From Bifidobacterium sp. WK041_4_12 (GTDB taxonomy: Bacteria > Actinomycetota > Actinomycetes > Actinomycetales > Bifidobacteriaceae), in contig NZ_CP129674.1 of assembly GCF_041080795.1 (NCBI RefSeq), positions 1,550,001-1,614,000 on the forward strand: a DNA stretch of 64,000 nt, given 5' to 3'. Of the stretch, positions 16,860-25,171 are shown in pieces. Every line of letters begins with the position of its first letter. Position 1 is the first letter of the stretch. The translations under genes and the position numbers were made by a program. The notes below the pieces were generated by a model that did not search any database, had not been told where the DNA came from, and saw only the letters and a list, made by a program, of their open reading frames with translations.

Positions 16860-16886
16860 TTAGCACTCTCCACCTGAGAGTGCCAA
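16860..16886. promoter_or_regulatory. CIRCE operator 2 (HrcA site) of groEL
   Basis: TTAGCACTC-N9-GAGTGCCAA, one mismatch from the CIRCE consensus and 35 bp (centre to centre) from operator 1. Confidence 0.92.
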
Positions 16887-16978
16887 CTACGCGTGCTGCG
16901 AACAGCAAAAATTATTCTTCTCGTCTTCCATCGCACACACATTGAGCCCTTTCGAGCGATCAAAGCAGCAGGACTTTC

Positions 16979-17081
16979 GAGTTTTGCGGCATTTTTCAAG
17001 TATCAACGCTGATTTTGGGCTTTATTCGGACACATTTTCAACGATTTTGAGGTCTGATACTTGAGAATTGCCGCAAAACTC
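16979..17081. repeat. 103-bp terminal-inverted-repeat element, copy 2
   Basis: Left arm GAGTTTTGCGGC at 16979, continuing ATTTTTCAAGTATCA; right arm ends at 17081 and its complement matches the left arm at 25 of 27 positions. It is the only copy not between convergent genes: it lies in the 450-bp gap between the groEL promoter and the cspA terminator, both genes being on the minus strand. Confidence 0.9.
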
Positions 17082-17146
17082 GCAATCTCCTGTTGAACCC
17101 GTCGAAAAAACTCGAAAAAACATCGGAACTGACCGCAAAAGAATAT

Positions 17147-17172
17147 AAAAAAGGCTCCGGGCGACCGGAGCC
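17147..17172 (-). terminator. Terminator of cspA
   Basis: On the minus strand GGCTCCGG-TCGC-CCGGAGCC (17153-17172) is followed by a run of six T residues (17147-17152). It lies 24 bases beyond the cspA stop. Confidence 0.92.
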
Positions 17173-17195
17173 TAGGCTAAAAAGTCTTGATTGAA

Positions 17196-17399
17196 TCAGA
17201 TCTTGGTGACCTTCGTCGCCTGGAGACCCTTAGGTCCCTGCTCTACCTCGTACTCGACCTTGTCGCCCTCATCGAGGGATTTGAATCCATCGGACTCGAT
17301 AGCTGAGTAGTGAACAAAAACGTCTTCTCCACCATCGTTAGGGTTGATGAATCCATAACCCTTGCCAGCGCTGAAGAATTTCACAGTGCCCTGTGCCAT
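17196..17399 (-). CDS. cspA: Cold shock protein CspA family
   Basis: 67 residues, a single cold-shock domain. MAQGTVKFFSAGKGYGFINPNDGGEDVFVHYSAI contains RNP1 (KGYGFI) and RNP2 (DVFVHY); the C-terminus is GPKGLQATKVTKI. It acts as an RNA or single-stranded DNA chaperone during cold adaptation and growth. Monocistronic with its own terminator. The 5' leader over 17400-17500 is AT-rich, as in many csp mRNAs, but no specific thermosensor structure was identified. Confidence 0.95.
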   Translation of the reverse strand: MAQGTVKFFSAGKGYGFINPNDGGEDVFVHYSAIESDGFKSLDEGDKVEYEVEQGPKGLQATKVTKI

Positions 17400-17606
17400 A
17401 ACAAACTTCCTTAGAAAAGTGCCGCGTCACGGCAGAAGCGAAACTCACCGCTACTATCCGGTCGGCATATACATTCTAGACACGAAAAAGAGCGAAACGC
17501 CGAATTTGACGAATTTTTCTCAGCTTTTTTGAAGAAATTGCTGATACAAGGCTGTCTTTCATCTTGCATAGCAACGAAACCCAGCGCTTATTGCATCAAC
17601 GAATCA

Positions 17607-18269
17607 TTACATCAGTACGACAACCACCGGCGCGGCGACAGAAGTCATCTGTGTGACGGTGGAAATGCCGAGCGAGCTCGCAACCGCTTCGGCAGTTGCC
17701 TTGTCGGTTTCATTCTGATACCAGACAACGCTTGCAGCGGGCAGACTTCCTGTTGGATTCGCGGCTACGACATTCGTGAAGCCGGCATTGTTCAGCGTCG
17801 TCTTCTGTCTGGCAGCGAAGCCCGTTACGGAAGTGCCGTTGATCACACGAATGCTCGTGCTCTTATTGACTGCCTCCGAAGCACTCGAAGACGCTGGGGA
17901 ACTTGGAGCAGACGAGCTCGGCGATGACGAGGCTGAAGACGATTGCGTAGTCGATGCCGATGATGAAGCCGAAGCCGAATTCTTATCAGACGACGATTTC
18001 GATGCGGAACCTGACGATACCGAGGTCGAGGAAGAGCTGTTCGAAGCTGCCGTCCAAGGCATCTTGATGCTGGAAGCTGCTCCAGAGAGCAGTGCCCACG
18101 CCAAGAAGCCCAGCAATACTGCAATCAGCAGGACAATGAGATATGGCATGGTGCGCGAAGCCAAGGAGCGCGTACCACGGTGGACGCCCATTGGACCTGC
18201 AGGCGGGTTATCGAACTCATCTCGCGTGTAGGAATCATAACCTGTTCGCTCAGTGCGCTTGCGTGCCAT
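17607..18269 (-). CDS. Membrane-anchored LytR C-terminal domain protein
   Basis: 220 residues. A cytoplasmic N-terminus (MARKRTERTGYDSYTRDEFDN) leads to one transmembrane helix (PYLIVLLIAVLLGFLAWAL). A Ser/Ala-rich linker of about 70 residues follows, then a LytR_C domain (SIRVINGTSVTGFAARQKTTLNNAGF ... VVWYQNETDKATAEAVASSLG). LytR_C domains occur at the ends of LCP cell-wall enzymes; here the domain stands alone, so a cell-envelope role is inferred only. The start at 18269 follows GGAGCGG. The longer frame to 18416 would overlap the divergent ung promoter and is rejected. Confidence 0.85.
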   Translation of the reverse strand: MARKRTERTGYDSYTRDEFDNPPAGPMGVHRGTRSLASRTMPYLIVLLIAVLLGFLAWALLSGAASSIKMPWTAASNSSSSTSVSSGSASKSSSDKNSASASSSASTTQSSSASSSPSSSAPSSPASSSASEAVNKSTSIRVINGTSVTGFAARQKTTLNNAGFTNVVAANPTGSLPAASVVWYQNETDKATAEAVASSLGISTVTQMTSVAAPVVVVLM

Positions 18270-18344
18270 ATAACCGCTCCTCATCCGACTACATACAGAG
18301 TGTAATATCCTCACAGTCCAAGAGGACAATTCCCTCAACATCCT

Positions 18345-18368
18345 ATACGATGTGCACTCACATCGTAT
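18345..18368. promoter_or_regulatory. Perfect inverted repeat in the lytR_C / ung divergent promoter
   Basis: ATACGATGTG (18345-18354) and CACATCGTAT (18359-18368), a perfect 10-bp repeat with a 4-base spacer. It lies 19 bases upstream of the ung start. Possible operator; regulator unknown. It is not a LexA-type CGAAC-N4-GTTCG box. Confidence 0.45.
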
Positions 18369-18386
18369 GCTCACCTTCACGTCCTG

Positions 18387-19151
18387 ATGGCTACTACTGT
18401 ATTCCATATGGAACAATCCTCACCGACACCGCACATCAAACCCCTCAATCAGCTCGTCGAAGCTGGATGGGCACAAGCTCTGGCACCCGTCGAGGCCAAC
18501 ATTCACCATATGGGCGATTTTCTTCGCACCGAACTCCGAGAGGGCAGGCCATTCCTGCCTGCAAGCGCAAACATTCTCAGAGCTTTCAGCATTCCCTTCG
18601 ATTCGATTCATGTGCTTATCGTCGGCCAGGACCCCTATCCGACACCGGGTCATCCGGTGGGTCTGAGCTTTTGCGTGGATTCGCATGTCAGCCCATTACC
18701 AGGAAGTCTGCGCAATATCTACACTGAACTGATGTCCGATGTTCATGTCCCGCAGCCTGCGAACGGAGATCTGACACCTTGGACGGCACGTGGAGTGATG
18801 CTGCTGAACAGATGCCTCACGGTAGGTGTCGGCAAACCAGCGAGCCATCGCAACAAAGGCTGGGAACAGGTAACCGACGCTGCAATCACGGCTCTCAACG
18901 CGCGCAAGGATGCACAGGGCAAGCCCGTTCCGCTGGTTGCAATATTGTGGGGCAGACAGGCGCAAAGTCTCGAACCATTGCTGAGCAATGCCTTCATCAT
19001 CGCCTCTCCCCATCCAAGTCCACTTTCCGCACGGTACGGATTCTTTGGTTCCAAGCCGTTTTCCAAGGCCAATGCAGCGCTCCAATCGATGGGTGCTGAA
19101 CCCATCGATTGGAGCCTCCCAAGCGGTGAACAAGGCAATGGTCTCAACTGA
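18387..19151 (+). CDS. ung: Uracil-DNA glycosylase, family 1
   Basis: 254 residues. The family-1 signature GQDPYPTPGHPVGLSF (about residues 80-96) contains the catalytic water-activating Asp82. The uracil-specific Asn is in LLNRCLTV, and the DNA-intercalation motif is HPSPLSARYGFFG with catalytic His. It removes uracil from DNA to start base-excision repair. No Shine-Dalgarno is visible for the ATG at 18387 or the next at 18408, so the transcript may be leaderless. It is followed after about 40 bases by the MoxR operon on the same strand. Confidence 0.96.
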   Translation: MATTVFHMEQSSPTPHIKPLNQLVEAGWAQALAPVEANIHHMGDFLRTELREGRPFLPASANILRAFSIPFDSIHVLIVGQDPYPTPGHPVGLSFCVDSHVSPLPGSLRNIYTELMSDVHVPQPANGDLTPWTARGVMLLNRCLTVGVGKPASHRNKGWEQVTDAAITALNARKDAQGKPVPLVAILWGRQAQSLEPLLSNAFIIASPHPSPLSARYGFFGSKPFSKANAALQSMGAEPIDWSLPSGEQGNGLN

Positions 19152-19192
19152 ATCAGGGATCACAGTCAGAAACAGCAGTTACAGTGGTGGGT

Positions 19193-20347
19193 ATGGCATT
19201 ATTTCCTCCGCAACCACAAAATAGCGCACAAAGCAACGCTCCCGAGGATGTACGGCATCGCTCGGCTGACTCTCAGACAGAGAAGACAGAACAGACAGAG
19301 CAAGCGGACTTACCTAAGAAACCGGAGAACCTCATGCGCACAGCTGACAAAGGGCCACTCACCCATGATGACGAGCAGCGTGCTCGACAATTCGCTGACA
19401 TCATTCGCTCGCGATTCGCTCAAACACTCATTGGTCAGGACAATCTTCGTGAATCCCTGATTGTCACCATGGTCGCCGGTGGTCACATTCTTATAGAATC
19501 AGTTCCCGGTCTGGCCAAGACCACGGCCGCACAGACCTTGGCAACATCGGTGTCGGGCAGCTTCAAGCGAGTGCAGTGCACCCCCGATCTGATGCCTTCC
19601 GACCTCGTGGGCACTCAGGTTTTTGATTTCTCGACGCAGCACTTCACCACCATGATTGGCCCCATTCACGCCAACTTCGTTCTACTTGACGAAATCAATC
19701 GTTCCAACGCCAAAACGCAGTCAGCAATGCTCGAAGCCATGGCTGAGGGTACGACGACCATCGGCGGAGAAGCCATCAAGCTTCCCAAGCCATTCATGGT
19801 TATCGCTACGCAGAACCCCATCGAAGAAGAAGGCACCTACAACCTTCCCGAGGCACAGATGGACCGTTTCATGATGAAGGCCGTCATGACATATCCAAGC
19901 GCTGAAGACGAGCAGAAGATGCTCCAGCTGCTCACCAAGCGCGGTACAGATACGGTGAACACTGAGACTCTTGGCGCTGACATCATCTCTATCAAGGATG
20001 TCGAATTCCTGCGTACGGCTGCCCGCAAGGTACATGTTTCCGACGCAATCATGAACTATGCCGTCGATCTGGCCGCAACAAGCCGTGGAGCGGGAACTCA
20101 CCCCATTCAGGGTCTTGCGAACCTGGTCCGTCTGGGTGCAAGCCCTCGAGCCTCAATCGCCCTGACCCGCATTGGTCAGGCAAACGCCTTGCTTGCAGGT
20201 CGTGATTTCGTCATTCCCGAGGACATCAAGGCTTACGTGCACGAGGTGCTTCGTCACCGCATTCTGCTCACATTCGAGGCTTTGGCCGACGGCGTTGCAA
20301 GCGATGAGGTGATTGATTCCATCGTGCAGGCGGTGCCAGTACCATGA
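19193..20347 (+). CDS. MoxR family AAA+ ATPase
   Basis: 384 residues. After a Gln/Glu/Thr-rich tail of about 60 residues comes the MoxR ATPase: Walker A region ESVPGLAKTT, pore part MPSDLVGTQVFD, Walker B VLLDEINR, sensor 1 IATQNP and the arginine-finger part EAQMDRFMM, followed by the C-terminal lid domain. MoxR proteins act as chaperones with VWA-domain partners, inserting metals or maturing complexes. It is the first gene of an eight-gene run in which most neighbours overlap by 4 bases. The ATG at 19193 is preferred to a GTG at 19184. Confidence 0.92.
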   Translation: MALFPPQPQNSAQSNAPEDVRHRSADSQTEKTEQTEQADLPKKPENLMRTADKGPLTHDDEQRARQFADIIRSRFAQTLIGQDNLRESLIVTMVAGGHILIESVPGLAKTTAAQTLATSVSGSFKRVQCTPDLMPSDLVGTQVFDFSTQHFTTMIGPIHANFVLLDEINRSNAKTQSAMLEAMAEGTTTIGGEAIKLPKPFMVIATQNPIEEEGTYNLPEAQMDRFMMKAVMTYPSAEDEQKMLQLLTKRGTDTVNTETLGADIISIKDVEFLRTAARKVHVSDAIMNYAVDLAATSRGAGTHPIQGLANLVRLGASPRASIALTRIGQANALLAGRDFVIPEDIKAYVHEVLRHRILLTFEALADGVASDEVIDSIVQAVPVP

Positions 20348-21351
20348 GTTCGCTGAATCTTACAACACACTCCGATGCACAGGATGCCGATGCACAGGAC
20401 GACCCTATCCGCAGAAAGATAGAGTCGCTGGGCAGAACGCTGAGTCTGCCCACGGTACGTCGTGCAATGGGCACTCTTGAGGGTGAACATGCGTCACGGC
20501 AACGTGGCGGCAGTCAGGACACGCTCGACATCAGAGCTTATGAACCGGGAGACGAGGCGCGTCTTATCGACTGGAAAACCAGCGCACGCACTGGCCGTCC
20601 CATGATTGCAGAGAAGGAACGACCCTCCACAAGCCGCGTGTGGATGCTGCTCGACATGGGTGTGGAAATGTCAGGCAGCTGCGAAGACGGGGAGTGCGCG
20701 CTGGATGTGGCATGCAATGCGCTTGCCATGTTCGCGACGCTTTCGCTGCGACGTTCGGACGACATCTCACTGGTTTTGGGCGATGCTGCAAACATCACGC
20801 GCATTCAGTTCAACGGCGGCTTCGCACAGTTCGAACGCCGTCTGGACGATGCAACCCAGCGCGAACTGGACAGGCCGCGCAATCTTGATGCACTGCTGGA
20901 CTATGGCAGAAGAATTCAGGACCGCAATGCGCTGATAGTGCTGGCAACCGACGATACTGCTTTGGAAAAGCCTCAACTTGAGAAGATCAGGCAACTGGCG
21001 CAGTCACATCCAGTTGTGGTCATCAGCGTGGTCACGGTCAATCCATTCTCACGGCCCAAGCGCTATCGCCGTGTCGTCGATGCCCGAACAGGCCGATACA
21101 TTCCGGCATTTCTCGCCAAGCAGTCCAATGCTGAAGGCGTCGAGAACCATCGGCGTTTCAACGCAGCCCAGCTCCGTCACGAATTGCAGAAATCAGGTTC
21201 ACGAATGCTGCGTTCCAGTTCGAGCGAACTGATGTTCCATGACTTCGTCAGACTCGTTTCGGTATCGCTGGCGCGAAGCTCAACGAATCGCATTGTGAAG
21301 CCGTACACGCAGCATGCGAGTGCGGCAAAGGTTGGAGACGGCGCTCAATGA
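20344..21351 (+). CDS. DUF58 domain protein
   Basis: 335 residues. The DUF58 signature GSQDTLDIRAYEPGDEARLIDWKTSARTG (residues about 55-85) is complete, followed by KERPSTSRVWMLLDMGVEM, a VWA-like first strand without a full MIDAS motif. It overlaps the MoxR stop and the next start by ATGA. DUF58 proteins are constant partners of MoxR ATPases and VWA membrane proteins; the biochemical role is unknown. It has no membrane segments, unlike many DUF58 proteins that have two N-terminal helices. Confidence 0.9.
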   Translation: MSSLNLTTHSDAQDADAQDDPIRRKIESLGRTLSLPTVRRAMGTLEGEHASRQRGGSQDTLDIRAYEPGDEARLIDWKTSARTGRPMIAEKERPSTSRVWMLLDMGVEMSGSCEDGECALDVACNALAMFATLSLRRSDDISLVLGDAANITRIQFNGGFAQFERRLDDATQRELDRPRNLDALLDYGRRIQDRNALIVLATDDTALEKPQLEKIRQLAQSHPVVVISVVTVNPFSRPKRYRRVVDARTGRYIPAFLAKQSNAEGVENHRRFNAAQLRHELQKSGSRMLRSSSSELMFHDFVRLVSVSLARSSTNRIVKPYTQHASAAKVGDGAQ

Positions 21352-21920
21352 ACGATGCTTTCAACCTTGCAGCGTTGCTTTCCCCACGAGCAGCGACTGC
21401 CACTCTCGCAACCATCGATACTTCACAGTTAACCGTCGCTGGGCCACTGGGAGTAGGTGGCCTCTGGATTGCGACACTCGTAGGCATATTACTGGTGTGC
21501 GCGTTGATTGCGCTGATCATATGGCTATGGCATCCGCGCAAGGTCAAACTGCTCAAACGGACCGGAGCACACAGTCAGACTTCGCGCACCGATCCTTGGC
21601 ATGGCCGCATAGACGATATAGAACAGCGCTACGAGTCAGGTGAAATCACCCGTGAGGAGGCATTCGTCGCATTGGCTCGGGTGGCTCGTGAATACGCCTC
21701 GCAGAATTTGAGCAAAGATGTCAGATCCAGCACGCTTGCGGAATTTGCCAATGAATCGAGAATGGGCAGCAACAGGCAAGGCATCGATCTGTTGCGTCAG
21801 ACGATAGCTGCACTGTATCCGCCTGAGTTTGCCGACACGACGAATCGTCAGGCCAAGGAGTCGACAGTGCATGAGGCGGCGCGCTGGGTTGGTCGTCTCA
21901 CAGAAAGGTGGCGCATATAA
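21348..21920 (+). CDS. Single-pass membrane protein of the MoxR operon
   Basis: 190 residues; no named family recognised. A hydrophobic helix at about 35-62 (LWIATLVGILLVCALIALIIWLW) is followed by basic residues and a helical cytoplasmic domain (WHGRIDDIEQRYESGEITREEAFVALARVAREYASQNL). This arrangement recalls DUF4381-type small proteins that sit between DUF58 and VWA genes in Bat operons, but that is positional inference. Overlaps the previous gene by 4 bases and abuts the next. Confidence 0.8.
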   Translation: MNDAFNLAALLSPRAATATLATIDTSQLTVAGPLGVGGLWIATLVGILLVCALIALIIWLWHPRKVKLLKRTGAHSQTSRTDPWHGRIDDIEQRYESGEITREEAFVALARVAREYASQNLSKDVRSSTLAEFANESRMGSNRQGIDLLRQTIAALYPPEFADTTNRQAKESTVHEAARWVGRLTERWRI

Positions 21921-22997
21921 ATGGGAGTGCTTATATGGCGCTGGCCTGTCGCTTTCGCAATCGTGGCATGTGCAATCGTCGCGGTGCTGCTCTACATGTG
22001 GTGGCGCAATCGGCATGCGTATTCGACTGATGTGCGCAACGACGATGCCGAGGTCTGGAACATCGACGCCCACATGCAGACGGAAAGTGTCGCAGAGCAA
22101 TACCGTACATGGCGCAATATCAATCGGATTGCCTTGGGACTGCTCTCCCTGGCACTGATAGTAGCTGGCATACTCAATGCGCGACCATCATCGGTGGACA
22201 CGAGCGAGGAACACAGCAGTACCCGAGACATCGTGCTGTGTCTTGACGTTTCCGGTTCTGCCCTCCCCTATGATCGCACCATCATCGCCACATATCTCGG
22301 TCTGGTTTCGAACTTTCAGGGTGAACGCATCGGCATGAGCATATTCAATTCAACGTCCCGCACGGTCTTTCCACTCACCGACGACTATTCTCTCGTCTCT
22401 GCGCAGTTGCGCAAGGCCGACAGAATCCTCGACGGCGTGCAATCCCAGAAAGACATAGACAAGATGAGCGACAAGGATTATCAGGCAATTTCCGATTGGC
22501 TTGATGGAACGCAGAACCGTGAGAACGAAACATCTCTGATAGGCGATGGTCTCGTGAACTGCTCGGCCATGCTTCCCGGTTTCTCATACTCGGGAACCAG
22601 CGCAACGGGTACGAATTCCAGCCGTTCATCATCCATCGTTCTCGCAACGGATAACGTCGTTTCCGGGCAATCCACCTATTCTCTGAAGCAGGCGCTCGAC
22701 TTGGCACAGTCTGCAAAGATCAACGTCGATGGACTCTTCGCCGGTCCTCAGGAAAGCGAAAATGATGCGACGACCATCCAGATGAAAGATGAAATTCAAT
22801 CGCATGGGGGTATTTTCCTTGCGACCAGTGCGAATGCCGGAGTTGAGGATTTGGTGAAGCAGATCGAGAGCAGGCGCAATGGCAGCGAGGAATCGAACAA
22901 TCAGGCGAGCGTCGTGGACGAGCCTACATGGTGGGTTCTCGCCCTTGCAGTCATCTATGGCGGATTCATGCTGACCGTGTGGAGGTTGCGCCGATGA
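21921..22997 (+). CDS. VWA-domain membrane protein 1 (BatA/BatB-like)
   Basis: 358 residues. Two N-terminal membrane helices (VAFAIVACAIVAVLLYMWW; ALGLLSLALIVAGIL), then a von Willebrand A domain beginning DIVLCLDVSGSALPYD with the DxSxS metal site. A later strand SSIVLATDNVVSG supplies a third MIDAS Asp. A C-terminal helix (WWVLALAVIYGGFMLTVW) closes the protein. The domain should face the outside if the helices follow the BatA layout. It starts immediately after the previous stop and overlaps the second VWA gene by 4 bases. Confidence 0.88.
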   Translation: MGVLIWRWPVAFAIVACAIVAVLLYMWWRNRHAYSTDVRNDDAEVWNIDAHMQTESVAEQYRTWRNINRIALGLLSLALIVAGILNARPSSVDTSEEHSSTRDIVLCLDVSGSALPYDRTIIATYLGLVSNFQGERIGMSIFNSTSRTVFPLTDDYSLVSAQLRKADRILDGVQSQKDIDKMSDKDYQAISDWLDGTQNRENETSLIGDGLVNCSAMLPGFSYSGTSATGTNSSRSSSIVLATDNVVSGQSTYSLKQALDLAQSAKINVDGLFAGPQESENDATTIQMKDEIQSHGGIFLATSANAGVEDLVKQIESRRNGSEESNNQASVVDEPTWWVLALAVIYGGFMLTVWRLRR

Positions 22998-24022
22998 GTG
23001 GATACATGCTTTCCCCATCTCTCGGATGGATTGGCGGCGGCATCATTGCTGCTCTGCTGCTCGTTGCAGCCATCTTCAATGTGGTGCTCTTCATACGTCG
23101 AAGAAACACCAGCGACACCAGCCTCGTGGCATGCATACGCCGCAGCGCCATCGCCGTTCTGATAGCCATCATGGCTCTGACTCCTAGCGTCATGGCAACT
23201 ACGACGAGTCGGGCCATCAATGCGACCGATGTCTATGTTGCCGTGGACGTGACCGGCTCAATGGCTGTGAATGACGCGCAATATGGCAGTAATGACAAGA
23301 TTGCCAGGATTAACGCGGCCAGCAAGGCCGTAACCGACATCACTGCGCTCTACCCCAACGCCAGTTTCGCAGGATTAAGCTTCGGAGCAAGCGCGAGCCT
23401 TGACGTTCCCTTGACTCCTGATTCCAATGCACTCACCAACTGGGCTGATACCTTGCGAACCGAACCGACCGCAAGCTCTTCGGGTTCGAATCTTGACGCC
23501 CCACTCGATAAGTTGCTTGTCAATCTCAAGGCGACGCATGACCAGCATCCAGACGATTCAATCATCCTCTATGTCATCACCGATGGAGAGCAGACCAGTT
23601 CGGCAACGCGCAGAAGCTTTTCATCGTTGCGCGGTTACATCAATGACGGTTTCGTCCTTGGCGTGGGCTCCACAGCAGGCGCCCAGGTTCCGGTAACTCA
23701 GGTCACGGCCTCCGGAAACCAGACTCAGGCAGGCGATTGGGTGATCGATCCCAGCACCAAGCAGCCTGCTGTGTCGAAGATGGATCCCAAGAATCTGGCT
23801 GCCATGGCGGACGAGATCAGTGGACGCTACATCGCGCTGAATGCCAAGAATACACTCTCTAACTCGGCTTCCAAGGATGCTTCGAAGCGATATCGCGTTT
23901 CGACGACTGTCAAGAAGCGCAGGCGAGCAACGCCAGTAGTCTGGCCATATGCCATCGCTGCGGGCGTGCTGCTGCTCTGGGAATTCGGATCCTGGCTGGC
24001 GATGTCAAGGAGGATGCTATGA
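22994..24022 (+). CDS. VWA-domain membrane protein 2 (BatA/BatB-like)
   Basis: 342 residues. N-terminal membrane helix (GWIGGGIIAALLLVAAIFNVVLFI), a second helix (AIAVLIAIMALTPSVMA), then a VWA domain with VYVAVDVTGSMAVND (MIDAS DxTxS variant) and IILYVITDGEQTS. A C-terminal helix (WPYAIAAGVLLLWEFGSWLAM) follows a basic stretch. The true start is the ATG at 22994 inside the previous stop (ATGA); longer frames shadow the first VWA gene. Two VWA proteins side by side is the usual BatA/BatB pairing. Confidence 0.88.
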   Translation: MSGYMLSPSLGWIGGGIIAALLLVAAIFNVVLFIRRRNTSDTSLVACIRRSAIAVLIAIMALTPSVMATTTSRAINATDVYVAVDVTGSMAVNDAQYGSNDKIARINAASKAVTDITALYPNASFAGLSFGASASLDVPLTPDSNALTNWADTLRTEPTASSSGSNLDAPLDKLLVNLKATHDQHPDDSIILYVITDGEQTSSATRRSFSSLRGYINDGFVLGVGSTAGAQVPVTQVTASGNQTQAGDWVIDPSTKQPAVSKMDPKNLAAMADEISGRYIALNAKNTLSNSASKDASKRYRVSTTVKKRRRATPVVWPYAIAAGVLLLWEFGSWLAMSRRML

Positions 24023-24636
24023 ACAAGCAAGCAACACCGAAAACACCCCCCGAGGCGTCGTCCACCGAGACGAAACCGAAGACTGCCACGATGAGGGCTC
24101 CCCTGTTTGCAAGAATCGTGCTGATCGTTCTTGCCGTCGCGGTGTTTCTTGGCATAGTGCTCACGATGGTGAACATACGCGCAGCGGGAACATACAATCA
24201 GGCGACGCAGAGCCTTCAGACCAATCTCAAGGCTGCTGCCAAGGAGAATGCCGACCTCAATGAGCTCAAGGCATCGCAGCAACAGAACGATGCGCAATTA
24301 TCCGATGCCAAAACCTTCTCTTATGTGCTGCTGCCAAGCATTTCACAGAGCATCGCCTCGAATGCCAAGACCTCTCAGCAGCTCACAGCTCTGATCAATC
24401 AGGCGTTAACCGCGCAGAACGGCGGAAATGGCAGCACCTCTTCAAGCAATGCCAGCGGTGCACGATCATCTTCTGCAAGCAGTACTCCCGAATCCAGTCT
24501 GAATGCCGAGCAGCGCAAGAAGGTTGATGAATTGCTCAAGCAGAATCAGGAGCTTCAGCAGTCCAACGCAAGCTCATCCGCAAGTACTTCCAGCAGTCCT
24601 TCGAGTTCGTCCAGCTCAACCACCAAGCCGTGGTGA
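24019..24636 (+). CDS. Single-pass coiled-coil membrane protein (DUF6466-like)
   Basis: 205 residues. A polar N-terminus, one membrane helix (ARIVLIVLAVAVFLGIVLTMV), then a long helical extracytoplasmic part rich in Gln, Asn, Ala and Lys (NQATQSLQTNLKAAAKEN...), and a Ser-rich disordered end (SSSASTSSSPSSSSSS). No catalytic motif. It looks like a bifidobacteria-restricted family, which I recall as DUF6466; that family name is uncertain. Overlaps the second VWA gene by ATGA. Confidence 0.75.
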   Translation: MNKQATPKTPPEASSTETKPKTATMRAPLFARIVLIVLAVAVFLGIVLTMVNIRAAGTYNQATQSLQTNLKAAAKENADLNELKASQQQNDAQLSDAKTFSYVLLPSISQSIASNAKTSQQLTALINQALTAQNGGNGSTSSSNASGARSSSASSTPESSLNAEQRKKVDELLKQNQELQQSNASSSASTSSSPSSSSSSTTKPW

Positions 24637-24686
24637 TAAGGCTCTGAGGTCTTGCCCGCTGACATGTGAACAGAATCAGGATTGTC

Positions 24687-24732
24687 CACATTCGACCAGG
24701 TTTGACTACATTCGAGCACATTCGACCACATG
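24687..24732 (+). repeat. Short direct repeats of ACATTCGA
   Basis: CACATTCGAC, TACATTCGAG and CACATTCGAC occur within 46 bases between the DUF6466-like gene and the WXG-like ORF. Confidence 0.6.
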
Positions 24733-25170
24733 GACCTTCATGGTTTGAGATTGATGACGAGCGCATGCTGCACTGGGGTGATGAACAGCACGACATCGAA
24801 GCACGGCTTCGCTCCTCAATCAGCATCGTTATCACCGATATTGCCATCACCGCCAGAACTGTCATCTCCATGGCTGGCCGGAAGCAATGCCTTGGCGGGC
24901 AACACCGCAATTCCCGGCACTCTGGCACAGATGCCATGCCCATGCATCGCCGTGGCTCGTCGCCATATAGACCATCTTCTGCTTTCGATTGCAGCAACCG
25001 GCAATCGGCTTACGGACGCGCAGATGGCACTTCAAGGCGCGCACACGATAGTGTGGGAAGGCTCTGCTGCATCGCAGGCTCGTGAAGAAGCCAGACAATT
25101 GGCGCTCAGCTGTCAGCATCGTGCACGAGCTGTGCAGGAGCTGCGTCTGAGGCTCGAAAGCTGGAGATGA
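24730..25170 (+). CDS. WXG-like small helical protein
   Basis: Up to 146 residues; the start is uncertain (24730, or ATG at 24781 after GGGG). The C-terminal 75 residues look like the second half of a WXG100 protein: a helix (HIDHLLLSIAATGNRL), the turn TIVWEGSAASQAREEA, which matches VWTGGAASQF of the WXG100 protein at 14649, then a long helix. The N-terminal part is Ser/Pro-rich and weak as coding sequence. The stop is one base before the ATG of the hydrolase gene, so the two are probably co-translated. It may be a partner that pairs with the N-terminal helices of the hydrolase. Confidence 0.6.
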   Translation: MDLHGLRLMTSACCTGVMNSTTSKHGFAPQSASLSPILPSPPELSSPWLAGSNALAGNTAIPGTLAQMPCPCIAVARRHIDHLLLSIAATGNRLTDAQMALQGAHTIVWEGSAASQAREEARQLALSCQHRARAVQELRLRLESWR

Positions 25171-25171
25171 C

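Noticed and set aside
24666..25085. Alternative frame in place of the WXG-like ORF
   Set aside because: It has no WxG motif, its composition is Arg/Ser/His-rich as in shadows, and it does not connect to the hydrolase start.
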